Below, one piece after another: positions 1 through 5,831 of a stretch of 5,831 nt of DNA; position 1 is the stretch's first letter; the number at the start of each line of letters is the position of its first letter. The stretch spans positions 1 to 5,831 of the forward strand of contig DBNM01000001.1 in NCBI GenBank assembly GCA_002299135.1, read 5' to 3'. Origin of the DNA: Candidatus Neomicrothrix sp. UBA672. Its GTDB lineage: Bacteria > Actinomycetota > Acidimicrobiia > Acidimicrobiales > MedAcidi-G1. Below the pieces are notes generated by a model, which saw nothing but the letters and a program-made list of their open reading frames with translations, made no database searches and was not told the DNA's origin. A program made the position numbers and the translations under genes.

Positions 1-801
1 GCGTCTTCTACGAGTGTTGTGCCTGTGGCGTCTGAAATTCGATTAAGTAGAAGTCCGACTAAAGAAGACCCTCTGCGTGTAATGATCATAGGTGACAGTA
101 CGACATACGAAATAGAGCCTGCTTTGTCAGCAGCTCTTCAGAAAACAGGAGTAGTGGAGTCAGCTAATCGAACTCAGTTCGGGTTTGGGTTGAGCCAATG
201 GCCTAGGTACAAGTGGTGGGAAATTTGGCCATCTTTTTTTGATCAGGTTGAACCTGAGATAGTAATTTTTCAAACCGGAATTTGGGATATGGACGATGTG
301 GTTAATGGACCTACAAGGCAACCCTTACCGACTGATTCAGACTGGGTTGAACAATTCAATTTCTTGATGGAGGTTGCAGTGGACGTATTGTCAGAGAGAG
401 AGGCTCATATTTTTTGGTTAACAATGCTTCCCACCCATGACAACGACAAGCATGAACGTTTAAATAAATTGATTTACGAATTGGCTGATAGAGATCAGAG
501 AGTAGACGTGATTGATCTAACTCCAGTATTTACTGACAAGAATGGAAAATATATCGAAGAGGTCGAGAGGTCAGGCGAGTATTGGCCAATTAGAAAAATT
601 GATGGAGTTCACCTATGTAGATTTGGTGCAAGAATAGCCGCCGAATTGATAATTAAACATGTTTCTATTTTTTCTGATTTTGAAATTATTTCCGGATGGG
701 AAGAGGGAGAGTGGCTTAAAAATCCCCGATTTGACTTGGATCCATGTAATGATCCAATTGATTTGATAGCCGAAAAGGCAGGACCCGTTTCTGTTGGGTA
801 A
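1..801 (+). CDS. SGNH/GDSL-type hydrolase domain protein, 5' end missing (probable C-terminal part of an OafA-like acyltransferase)
   Basis: The frame is open from the first base, so the gene almost certainly begins outside the window; the GTG at 19 is only an internal possibility. 266 residues are visible. A short Ser/Thr/Pro-containing linker (about residues 1-25) is followed by a beta strand and the block I motif GDS (G31-D32-S33, Ser33 the expected nucleophile). Block III reads TGIWDMDD (about residues 92-99), with Trp-Asp where classical SGNH enzymes have Asn-Asp. Block V is DGVH (D201 and H204), completing a Ser-Asp-His set. Similar domains in actinobacteria are often fused behind a ten-helix acyltransferase-3 domain that O-acylates surface polysaccharide; the linker suggests this here, but no membrane helix is visible, so the fusion is inference. 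A free-standing esterase is the alternative. It ends 9 bases before the VIT1-family gene. Confidence is high for the fold and low for the substrate. Confidence 0.8.
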   Translation, partial: ASSTSVVPVASEIRLSRSPTKEDPLRVMIIGDSTTYEIEPALSAALQKTGVVESANRTQFGFGLSQWPRYKWWEIWPSFFDQVEPEIVIFQTGIWDMDDVVNGPTRQPLPTDSDWVEQFNFLMEVAVDVLSEREAHIFWLTMLPTHDNDKHERLNKLIYELADRDQRVDVIDLTPVFTDKNGKYIEEVERSGEYWPIRKIDGVHLCRFGARIAAELIIKHVSIFSDFEIISGWEEGEWLKNPRFDLDPCNDPIDLIAEKAGPVSVG

Positions 802-810
802 GTTCTTAGT

Positions 811-1515
811 ATGAAAGTACAGGGGGTCCATTACCACCGCGACGTGCAAGATGGAACAGCTAGAGCTGCTGTTTTTGGTATAAGCGATGGCCTCGTATCA
901 AATGTCTCGCTAATTCTTGGCATAGCAGGAGCTAGTACCGACCCATCAATTATTAGAGTTGCAGGCATTTCTGGTTTATTAGCAGGTGCTATTTCCATGG
1001 CGGCAGGAGAGTACGTTTCTTTACAAGCCCAGAAGGAATTAGTTGAAAGGGAGCTGTTGATAGAGAAAGAATCGATTGACACTAATCTTGAAGATGAAAC
1101 AGCAGAATTGAAAGCCATATATGAAGAAAGAGGCATTGATTCAGATTTAGCAGGAGAAGTAGCTAGACAAATTATGTCCAATTCTGAAATTGCTCTTGAA
1201 GTTCATATACGTGAAGAACTCGGAGTGAATCCTGAACAACTTGGGAATCCATTAATGGCAGCAGCCTCAAGCTTTGTGTCATTCTCTTTTGGAGCTTTTG
1301 TGCCTCTCATACCTTGGTTAGTGGGAGAAGGAAATTCGGCAATCTGGACTTCGGCGATAGTTGGCATTGCATGTACCGCATTAGTAGGAGGTGTTCTGGC
1401 TCAACTGTCTGGACGTTCACTATTTAAGACTTCGCTAAGACAAATGCTGGTGGCAGCTGGAGCTTGTTCAGCTACTTATTTGATTGGAAGTCTCCTCGGA
1501 ACAAGCATTGGTTAG
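811..1515 (+). CDS. VIT1/CCC1 family iron/manganese transporter
   Basis: A 234-residue inner-membrane protein of the VIT1/CCC1 family, which exports Fe(II) or Mn(II) from the cytoplasm, probably by proton exchange. Five membrane segments are evident: about 17-39 (with FGISDGLVSNVSLILG), 47-68 (GLLAGAISMAAGEYVS), 147-170 (SFVSFSFGAFVPLIP), 178-199 and 209-231. Asp26 in helix 1 and Met63 in helix 2 have the same 37-residue spacing as the ion-path Asp43 and Met80 of the plant transporter EgVIT1. Between helices 2 and 3 lies a hydrophilic, glutamate-rich stretch (about 70-145), matching the cytoplasmic metal-binding domain of the family. Length is typical of bacterial members. The ATG at 811 fits the family N-terminus; the only Shine-Dalgarno-like bases (GGG, 796-798) are 12 bases away, so translation may be coupled to the preceding gene. 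Its stop overlaps that of the opposing P450 gene. Iron versus manganese cannot be decided from sequence. Confidence 0.93.
   Translation: MKVQGVHYHRDVQDGTARAAVFGISDGLVSNVSLILGIAGASTDPSIIRVAGISGLLAGAISMAAGEYVSLQAQKELVERELLIEKESIDTNLEDETAELKAIYEERGIDSDLAGEVARQIMSNSEIALEVHIREELGVNPEQLGNPLMAAASSFVSFSFGAFVPLIPWLVGEGNSAIWTSAIVGIACTALVGGVLAQLSGRSLFKTSLRQMLVAAGACSATYLIGSLLGTSIG
1512..1515. other. Overlapping convergent stop codons
   Basis: The four bases TTAG hold both stops: TAG of the VIT1-family gene (1513-1515, plus strand) and TAA of the P450 gene (complement of 1512-1514). There is therefore no intergenic space for a conventional terminator between the two genes, and transcripts from both sides must run into the neighbouring coding sequence. 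Confidence 0.95.
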
Positions 1516-2780
1516 TTGTCAAAAATTGGTTCAGGATCGACCTTTTCTCCTGGGGTAAACGAGACTGGCATATGTTTAATCCCGTTAATAAAATTTGATC
1601 TAAGACGTGATGGCTCTCCATTAAGAGAAACATCAGGCATTCTTTTACAGATCTCTTCAAAAATTATTCTCAATTCAAGTCTTGCAAGGTTTGCACCGAG
1701 ACAATAGTGAGGCCCACCACCACCAAATCCGACGTGGTTATTCGGTGAACGTTTAACATCTAATGAGAAAGGATTTTCAAATTCTGACTCATCCCTATTG
1801 GCTGAAATGTGCCACATCACTACTTTTTCTCCAGCATTAATCTTTTGGCCGTTTATCTCTGTATCCCGCGTTGCCGTCCTTCTGAAATGTAAAACCGGAC
1901 TTGCATATCTCACGATTTCATCAACTGCTGTATCGATCAGATCTGCGGTATTTGATTTTAATAAATCAAACTGATCAGGGTGCTCTATCAGTGCCCATAA
2001 TCCTTGTGAAGTCGCATTACGTGTCGTTTCATTTCCAGCAACGGCCATCAGTAGCATAAATCCGTCGATTTCTTGCTCGTTGAGAACAGTTGGTTCACCA
2101 TCATCTCCTATTATCTCGGCATTGATCAAGCGAGTAATCAGGTCATCTTTAGGTTCTTCACGTCTTTTATTTGCCAAGTCATTTGCGTATGCATATAGCT
2201 CGAATGCGGCAGCTTGGTTGTCTTGTCCTGCATACTCAGGGTCTTCGATTCCAATCATCCGGTTGGACCATTCAAAGAGTTTGTTTCTTTCTTCTTGAGG
2301 GACGCCCATTATTTCGGCAATGGCTTGTAAGGGAAGTTCGGCGGCTACGTCTACTACAAAATCACAACTTCCTTTTTCGATGACTTCGTCAACTATCAGA
2401 ATGGTTCGAAATCGCAAGTATTTTTCAAGCAGGCCGATCATTCGTGGAGTAAAACCCCGGTTCACCAATTTTCTGTAACGAGTGTGCTTCGGCGGATCCG
2501 TATAAAGCATCTGGGTTCCTCGAAGGTCGAAGCCTTTTGAGCCGTCTTCATGTTCATGTGGGTCCGCTATAGAGATCCCCCCAGTCTCGGAAGAGAAAAC
2601 TTCAGCATCCCTATTTACTTCAACTAGATCTGCATAGCGGACAACATTCCAGAAACCAGGTCCATCTGGTTCCTCGTGCCAACTTACAGGATTCTCTTTT
2701 CGAAGATAACTAAACATTTCATGATGTTCTTGTGCGAGGAATCTGTCTAGATCTAAAAGGTCTATATCTTCCATCTTCAT
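1512..2780 (-). CDS. Cytochrome P450, CYP125/CYP124-like monooxygenase
   Basis: A complete, soluble 422-residue bacterial class I P450, which needs a ferredoxin and reductase not encoded here. Visible landmarks: the C-helix segment DPPKHTRYRKL with H99 and R103; the I-helix AGNETTR (248-254) with the oxygen-activating acid/Thr region; the K-helix EIVR (E288, R291); and the heme loop ending at the thiolate ligand C360. The loop is FGGGGPHYCLG, with Phe eight rather than seven residues before Cys, as I recall for CYP125. The F-G region (LFEWSNRMIGIEDPEYA, about 168-184) and the ending RLRSNFINGIKHMPV also recall mycobacterial CYP125, which oxidises the terminal carbon of the cholesterol side chain. 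Sterol or branched-chain lipid hydroxylation is therefore a reasonable inference, not shown. Two in-frame ATGs (2780 and 2774) are possible: GGAAAAG at 2783-2789 puts its GGA 6 bases from the first, while the whole motif is better spaced for the second. It lies 51 bases downstream of the CDF gene on the same strand. Confidence 0.95.
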   Translation of the reverse strand: MKMEDIDLLDLDRFLAQEHHEMFSYLRKENPVSWHEEPDGPGFWNVVRYADLVEVNRDAEVFSSETGGISIADPHEHEDGSKGFDLRGTQMLYTDPPKHTRYRKLVNRGFTPRMIGLLEKYLRFRTILIVDEVIEKGSCDFVVDVAAELPLQAIAEIMGVPQEERNKLFEWSNRMIGIEDPEYAGQDNQAAAFELYAYANDLANKRREEPKDDLITRLINAEIIGDDGEPTVLNEQEIDGFMLLMAVAGNETTRNATSQGLWALIEHPDQFDLLKSNTADLIDTAVDEIVRYASPVLHFRRTATRDTEINGQKINAGEKVVMWHISANRDESEFENPFSLDVKRSPNNHVGFGGGGPHYCLGANLARLELRIIFEEICKRMPDVSLNGEPSRLRSNFINGIKHMPVSFTPGEKVDPEPIFDN

Positions 2781-2831
2781 AACTTTTCCGATCGCTGATT
2801 CGATAATAGCAGTTTGTATTACTTCCTCAAA

Positions 2832-3752
2832 TTAGTTGCCTTTAGTCATCTCGGGCTCTATGAAAATAGGACCAGCATTTTTGATCTCAGTTCTGATGTC
2901 ATCTTCCAACTTATTTATGAGTCTAGCTATATCTTTGGTTTGAAGAGTTTCATGAAAAGCGACCCTCACCCCTATGAGGATTTCTTCTGGCCCTAGATGT
3001 TGAGTTCTTATTTCCACTAACTGAACAACCTGAATGTTGTTTTCAATGACACTCACGATTTTTGAAAGATCTGTTTCACTCGCAGCTTCACCAATAATAA
3101 GACTATGCATTTCGCGGGCAAGAATAATGGCGATTACACCTAAAAGAACCCCTATAGAGAGAGTGCCGATTCCATCCCATATAGGCTCTCCAGTTGTTTT
3201 CACTAGAGTTATTGCTCCTAGAGCAATAACCATTCCAAATAACGCTCCAGCATCTTCTAGAAGAACCACTGGGATTTCAGGTTGCTTTGACCGGACTACA
3301 AATTTAGACCAACTAGTTTCACCTTTTATCGTTTTTGCCTCAACAATTGCAGTTCTGAAGGAAAAAGATTCAATAAATATTCCGAAAATTAGAATCCCTA
3401 TAGCCCAACTTGCATTATTAAGGGCATGAGGATGACGGATTTTTTCTATACCTTCATAAATCGCAAATAATGAACCTAAAGAAAACAAAATCAGAGCCAC
3501 TACAAAAGACCAAAAATATCTTTCACGACCATAACCGAAAGGGTGCTTAGAACTGGGTTCACGTTTTGCTCTTCGCGTCCCTAACAGTAAGAGAAGTTGG
3601 TTCGCTGAATCAGCACTAGAGTGAATTCCTTCAGCAAGCATCGTGGAGGATTTAGTTATTGCGAAACCTGCGAATTTCGCAATAGCTATTCCTACATTTG
3701 CTATCAGTGCAGCAAGGATAGTTTTTTTACCAGTTGTTGCCATTAGTTCCAT
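2832..3752 (-). CDS. Cation diffusion facilitator (CDF) family metal transporter, SLC30A9-like
   Basis: A 306-residue inner-membrane protein of the CDF family, which exports Zn(II) or related divalent cations by proton antiport. Six membrane segments are evident at about 12-32, 37-57, 80-100, 116-136, 160-184 and 192-212, followed by a cytoplasmic ferredoxin-like domain (about 218-300). Helix 2 carries the family metal motif HSSAD (H44, D48) followed by N51-Q52, and KHPFGYGRERYFW (69-81) is the conserved loop and start of helix 3. In helix 5 the motif is LLEDAGALFG: D167 aligns with the usual Asp, but the usual His four residues earlier is V163, with E166 adjacent. I recall this arrangement in the SLC30A9 (ZnT9) subgroup. 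The first ATG (3752) has no visible ribosome site; the ATG at 3743 (Met4) is preceded by GGAACTA and may be the true start. It is divergent from the MaoC gene and probably heads a transcript with the P450. The metal transported cannot be told from sequence. Confidence 0.93.
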   Translation of the reverse strand: MELMATTGKKTILAALIANVGIAIAKFAGFAITKSSTMLAEGIHSSADSANQLLLLLGTRRAKREPSSKHPFGYGRERYFWSFVVALILFSLGSLFAIYEGIEKIRHPHALNNASWAIGILIFGIFIESFSFRTAIVEAKTIKGETSWSKFVVRSKQPEIPVVLLEDAGALFGMVIALGAITLVKTTGEPIWDGIGTLSIGVLLGVIAIILAREMHSLIIGEAASETDLSKIVSVIENNIQVVQLVEIRTQHLGPEEILIGVRVAFHETLQTKDIARLINKLEDDIRTEIKNAGPIFIEPEMTKGN

Positions 3753-3857
3753 TTTGTTTATAGGGACTTGATTATTTCTATCAGAAAAACTCGATTTCGT
3801 GTATCTTCAGATGATCTAATAGTTTTGCTACTAAATAGAGAATATGGGAAAGACAGA
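3753..3857. promoter_or_regulatory. Divergent promoter region between the CDF and MaoC genes
   Basis: This 105-base AT-rich gap is the only place in the window where two genes diverge, so it should hold promoters for both the CDF-P450 pair and the hydratase-aminopeptidase pair. On the minus strand TATAAA (complement of 3757-3762) is a good -10 element only four bases before the first CDF ATG. That would give a leaderless or nearly leaderless message, or a start at Met4. No convincing -35 element accompanies it. On the plus strand TACTAAAT (3829-3836) is a weak -10 candidate. No clear operator palindrome was found. The region is supported by gene layout; the individual elements are uncertain. 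Confidence 0.5.
3846..3852 (+). promoter_or_regulatory. Ribosome binding site fixing the MaoC start
   Basis: GGGAAAG lies immediately upstream of the ATG at 3858, with eight bases between GGGA and the start codon. It decides for this ATG over an in-frame TTG at 3768, which would add 30 residues that do not resemble the family. Confidence 0.7.
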
Positions 3858-4310
3858 ATGAAGATTTTTAGATCACCATCTGAACTGTTTGAAGCGGTGG
3901 GGGATCATCTTGGCTACAGCGACTGGATGGTGGTTGATCAGGAACGTATAGATCTATTTGCAGAAGCAACAGGAGATAAGCAGTGGATACATGTTGATCC
4001 ACAAAAAGCTTCTGAAGGACCTTTTGGGAAAACAATTGCACATGGGTACCTGACCCTTTCTCTGACTAATCGTCTCCTGCCTGAAATTTTTCAAGTCGAT
4101 GGGATATCAATGGGAATCAACTACGGCACAGACCGTGTTAGATTTCCCACACCATTAACGGTTGGATCAACGATTCGCGTAGGCGCTGAACTGGTCGATG
4201 CCTTAGAAGTAGAAGTTGGCGTGCAAACTGTGGTTCGTGCGACTGTCGAAATAGAAGACATGGAAAAACCCGCATGCGTTGTAGATAGTCTTAGTCGTTT
4301 CATCTGGTAG
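3858..4310 (+). CDS. MaoC-like (R)-specific enoyl-CoA hydratase
   Basis: A 150-residue single-hotdog enzyme expected to hydrate trans-2-enoyl-CoA to (R)-3-hydroxyacyl-CoA, probably as a cytoplasmic homodimer. The hydratase-2 signature begins at ATGDKQWIHVDPQKA (37-51), with the catalytic pair D40 and H45 in the D-x4-H spacing, followed by GPFGKTIAHGYLTLSL (54-69), which forms the central helix and CoA-side loop. GISMGINYGTDRVRFPTP and the end VVDSLSRFIW complete the fold. The whole protein closely resembles mycobacterial Rv0130 (HtdZ, 151 residues) as I recall it, including the opening with SDWMVVDQERIDLFAEATGD. The start is the ATG at 3858, supported by a good ribosome site; the frame extends upstream to a TTG at 3768, but that stretch looks non-coding. 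It probably shares a promoter region with the CDF gene and a transcript with the aminopeptidase 23 bases downstream. A role in fatty-acid or sterol side-chain beta-oxidation is inferred from family only. Confidence 0.93.
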   Translation: MKIFRSPSELFEAVGDHLGYSDWMVVDQERIDLFAEATGDKQWIHVDPQKASEGPFGKTIAHGYLTLSLTNRLLPEIFQVDGISMGINYGTDRVRFPTPLTVGSTIRVGAELVDALEVEVGVQTVVRATVEIEDMEKPACVVDSLSRFIW

Positions 4311-4333
4311 TCAAATAAAGGTAGCCTTGTTCG

Positions 4334-5263
4334 GTGTCTAAAAGGAAAAGAAAAGCAACTCCCATAGCCCCTCCCTCAGTTCCACCTGTAGAGGCAGGAA
4401 TTCTAAGTCCTACCAGACTGGTGCCGTCTAATATAAAAAAACCTCCCTATGCACTGACAGGTGATCCAGGGAATTCAACTTCTTCATTGATAAGAGATGA
4501 CGATGAGATAAAACGTATGGAAAAAGCAGGAGAGATAGCGGCTTTAGTTTTATTAGAAGCGGGTTCTAATGTCGACCCCGGAGTTACAACAGACAAAATT
4601 GACGAGATAGTGCATGAGATGATCCTGTCTTTCGATGCTTATCCCAGCCCACTTAATTACAGAGGATTCCCAAAATCTGTTTGCACATCAGTGAACGAGG
4701 TTATATGTCATGGAATTCCAGATAGCCGTCCATTGCAAGAAGGCGACATTGTGAATATAGACGTTACGGTTTATCGCGATGGTGTTCACGGAGATACCTC
4801 AGTTACCTTTCCGGTTGGAGAAGTAAACGAACGAGATATTCGTTTAATCAAAGAGACGCGAAAGGCAATGGATTTAGGGATAGAAGCAGTCAAGCCCGGA
4901 AGACCTGTGAACGTAATTGGTAGAGCGATCGAAAGACACGCAAAACGTCATTCTTTAGGAGTTGTTCGGGAATTTATCGGACATGGTGTTGGGACTGAGT
5001 TTCATAGTTCGCTTCAAATCCCTCATTATTACGATCCGTATGCTTCTACAGAGATACTTCCAGGGATGACTTTTACAATTGAGCCTATGTTGACACTAGG
5101 TGATCCATCAGCACTGATGTGGAGTGACAATTGGACAGCGGTCACCAGAGATGGAAGACGCACTGCTCAATTCGAACATACAATTCTGGTTCTAGAGGAT
5201 GGAGTAAAACGTCTTACCGTAACGGGTGATGGAAGCGCCCCATCGGATCTTCTTTCGATCTAA
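4334..5263 (+). CDS. map: Methionine aminopeptidase, type Ic
   Basis: Removes the initiator methionine from nascent cytoplasmic proteins. The 309-residue protein has the complete pita-bread fold. The five metal ligands are D143, D154, H217, E250 and E281, with exactly the spacing of E. coli D97, D108, H171, E204 and E235. H126 in CHGIPD and H224 in GTEFHSS match the catalytic histidines. Before the catalytic domain is an extension of about 50 residues containing ILSPTRLVPSNIKKPPY, very like the mycobacterial type Ic enzyme, whose extension carries PxxP motifs. Here it is longer, starts with a basic run (SKRKRK) and has a proline-rich stretch (P10, P13, P14, P17, P18). The C-terminus carries about a dozen residues beyond the usual end. 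The GTG at 4334 is the first possible start after an in-frame TAG at 4322. The Shine-Dalgarno-like AAAGG (4317-4321) is 12 bases away, so initiation may be weak or coupled to the hydratase gene. Confidence 0.96.
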   Translation: MSKRKRKATPIAPPSVPPVEAGILSPTRLVPSNIKKPPYALTGDPGNSTSSLIRDDDEIKRMEKAGEIAALVLLEAGSNVDPGVTTDKIDEIVHEMILSFDAYPSPLNYRGFPKSVCTSVNEVICHGIPDSRPLQEGDIVNIDVTVYRDGVHGDTSVTFPVGEVNERDIRLIKETRKAMDLGIEAVKPGRPVNVIGRAIERHAKRHSLGVVREFIGHGVGTEFHSSLQIPHYYDPYASTEILPGMTFTIEPMLTLGDPSALMWSDNWTAVTRDGRRTAQFEHTILVLEDGVKRLTVTGDGSAPSDLLSI

Positions 5264-5273
5264 TCAAAGTTTT

Positions 5274-5831
5274 TTAACGCCAAGTTGCTGTTCCAGTTTT
5301 TGCCAGCGCAACCCATGTATTACCGGGGGTCAATCTGATAGGTGTTCCATCTGAAGTTATTTCTGCTGGCTCTGAATCTTTCTTTCGTTTCCATTCGCCT
5401 TCGATTAGGTGCCCGTCAGTAAATACCCAAACCTTGCCACTTCCTTCTGTTACAGCTTCAGGAGATCTTGAGTCAGCGGCACTTTTCCCATAGGAAATGA
5501 ATTGAATGACTATGTTTGTGGGGGCTACTCGCACACCATCACCATCGCCATGAGGTTCACCATTGTGAGTGCGTTCCCATCCTGTGCCATTCCATGCATA
5601 ATCTATTTCCGCATGACCGAAATCTACAAAAACACCGGTTGCTTTTTTAGCGTTTGCGTGAAGAGGTGAATTTTCGGTTCTGAAAGTAAATGGAGGTGCA
5701 GGAATCTCATCTCTATTTGGATGCTCAGCCCATAGTCTTTCTGTAGAAGTGAAAAGATTGTGTGGCGCTCTTCTCGATGTCGAACGCCAGTAACTTTCAC
5801 GAGAAGTGTCATATCCAACGTCAGTCAGGTC
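5274..5831 (-). CDS. DUF3048 domain protein (YerB-like), 5' end missing
   Basis: The frame is open from the TAA at 5274-5276 to the last base of the window, giving 185 residues of C-terminal sequence; the GTG near 5534 is internal. Translating the rest of the frame gives SRESYWRSTSRRAPHNLFTS (visible residues 10-29), the conserved end of the DUF3048 N-terminal domain. After a short linker comes the C-terminal domain (about 50-185), with FVDFGHAEIDYAWNGTGWER and an ending that includes LTPGNTWVALAKTG. The family includes B. subtilis YerB, a putative lipoprotein outside the membrane; its biochemical role is unknown to me, so none is assigned. The signal peptide, if present, lies beyond the window. 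The gene converges on the aminopeptidase gene with only 10 bases between the stops. An overlapping frame at 5624-5818 on the same strand is spurious. Confidence 0.88.
   Translation of the reverse strand, partial: DLTDVGYDTSRESYWRSTSRRAPHNLFTSTERLWAEHPNRDEIPAPPFTFRTENSPLHANAKKATGVFVDFGHAEIDYAWNGTGWERTHNGEPHGDGDGVRVAPTNIVIQFISYGKSAADSRSPEAVTEGSGKVWVFTDGHLIEGEWKRKKDSEPAEITSDGTPIRLTPGNTWVALAKTGTATWR

Noticed and set aside
613..849. 78-residue open frame on the minus strand across the SGNH-transporter junction
   Set aside because: It overlaps two real genes on the other strand and has no domain or ribosome site that would support it.
831..1181. 116-residue open frame on the minus strand
   Set aside because: It lies wholly opposite the well-supported VIT1-family gene, has a Ser/Pro/Thr-rich composition typical of an antisense frame, and shows no recognisable domain.
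2080..2383. Two short plus-strand frames opposite the P450
   Set aside because: Both are antisense to conserved P450 sequence and have no family resemblance.
2781..2831. Possible promoter or terminator between the CDF and P450 genes
   Set aside because: Only a four-pair ATCG/CGAT repeat is visible, with no T run and no convincing promoter elements; read-through is the simpler reading.
3034..3429. 131-residue plus-strand frame opposite the CDF gene
   Set aside because: It is antisense to the transmembrane segments and C-terminal domain of a clear CDF protein, and its composition looks like a mirror of that gene.
3768..3857. 30-residue upstream extension of the MaoC protein from a TTG
   Set aside because: The extension does not resemble the family, while the ATG at 3858 has a good ribosome site and gives the expected 150 residues.
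5244..5275. Possible terminator after the aminopeptidase: GGATC/GATCT stem and a later T run
   Set aside because: The stem is only four or five pairs and the T run is about ten bases beyond it, so it is not a credible intrinsic terminator.
5624..5818. 64-residue minus-strand frame
   Set aside because: It overlaps the DUF3048 reading frame on the same strand, which carries the conserved motif; this one has no recognisable domain.
1..5831. A previously undescribed biological system
   Set aside because: All seven genes belong to known families with intact motifs. There is no repeat array, mobile element, unexplained structured region or cluster of unknown genes to support one.

Overview
The window is a gene-dense, ordinary stretch of bacterial chromosome with seven protein-coding genes, two of them cut by the window edges. 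I see no RNA gene, mobile element, CRISPR array or long repeat, and no stretch over about 110 bases without a gene. Several proteins point to an actinobacterium: a methionine aminopeptidase with the extended N-terminus of the mycobacterial type Ic enzyme, a CYP125-like P450, a 150-residue MaoC hydratase very like mycobacterial Rv0130/HtdZ, and a DUF3048 (YerB-like) protein. The base composition is only moderate (roughly 42% G+C by eye), low for that phylum. A marine or freshwater Acidimicrobiia-type lineage would fit, but this is inference.

Layout, left to right. (1) Bases 1-801, plus strand: the C-terminal part of an SGNH/GDSL-type hydrolase domain, probably the tail of a longer OafA-type acyltransferase. 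(2) 811-1515, plus: a VIT1/CCC1-family iron/manganese transporter only 9 bases downstream. (3) 1512-2780, minus: a CYP125-like cytochrome P450 whose stop codon overlaps that of the transporter. (4) 2832-3752, minus: an SLC30A9-like cation diffusion facilitator, 51 bases upstream of the P450 and probably cotranscribed with it. (5) 3753-3857: a short divergent promoter region. (6) 3858-4310, plus: a MaoC-type (R)-specific enoyl-CoA hydratase. (7) 4334-5263, plus: methionine aminopeptidase, 23 bases downstream and probably in the same transcript. (8) 5274-5831, minus: the C-terminal 185 residues of a DUF3048 protein, open to the window end.

The genes do not form one recognisable pathway. The P450 and the hydratase would both suit lipid or sterol side-chain catabolism. 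The two transporters both handle divalent metals. The aminopeptidase is housekeeping. I found no evidence for a new defence, mobile or biosynthetic system. The useful observations are start-site and boundary corrections, an atypical metal site in the CDF protein, and the P450 sitting outside any visible sterol cluster.
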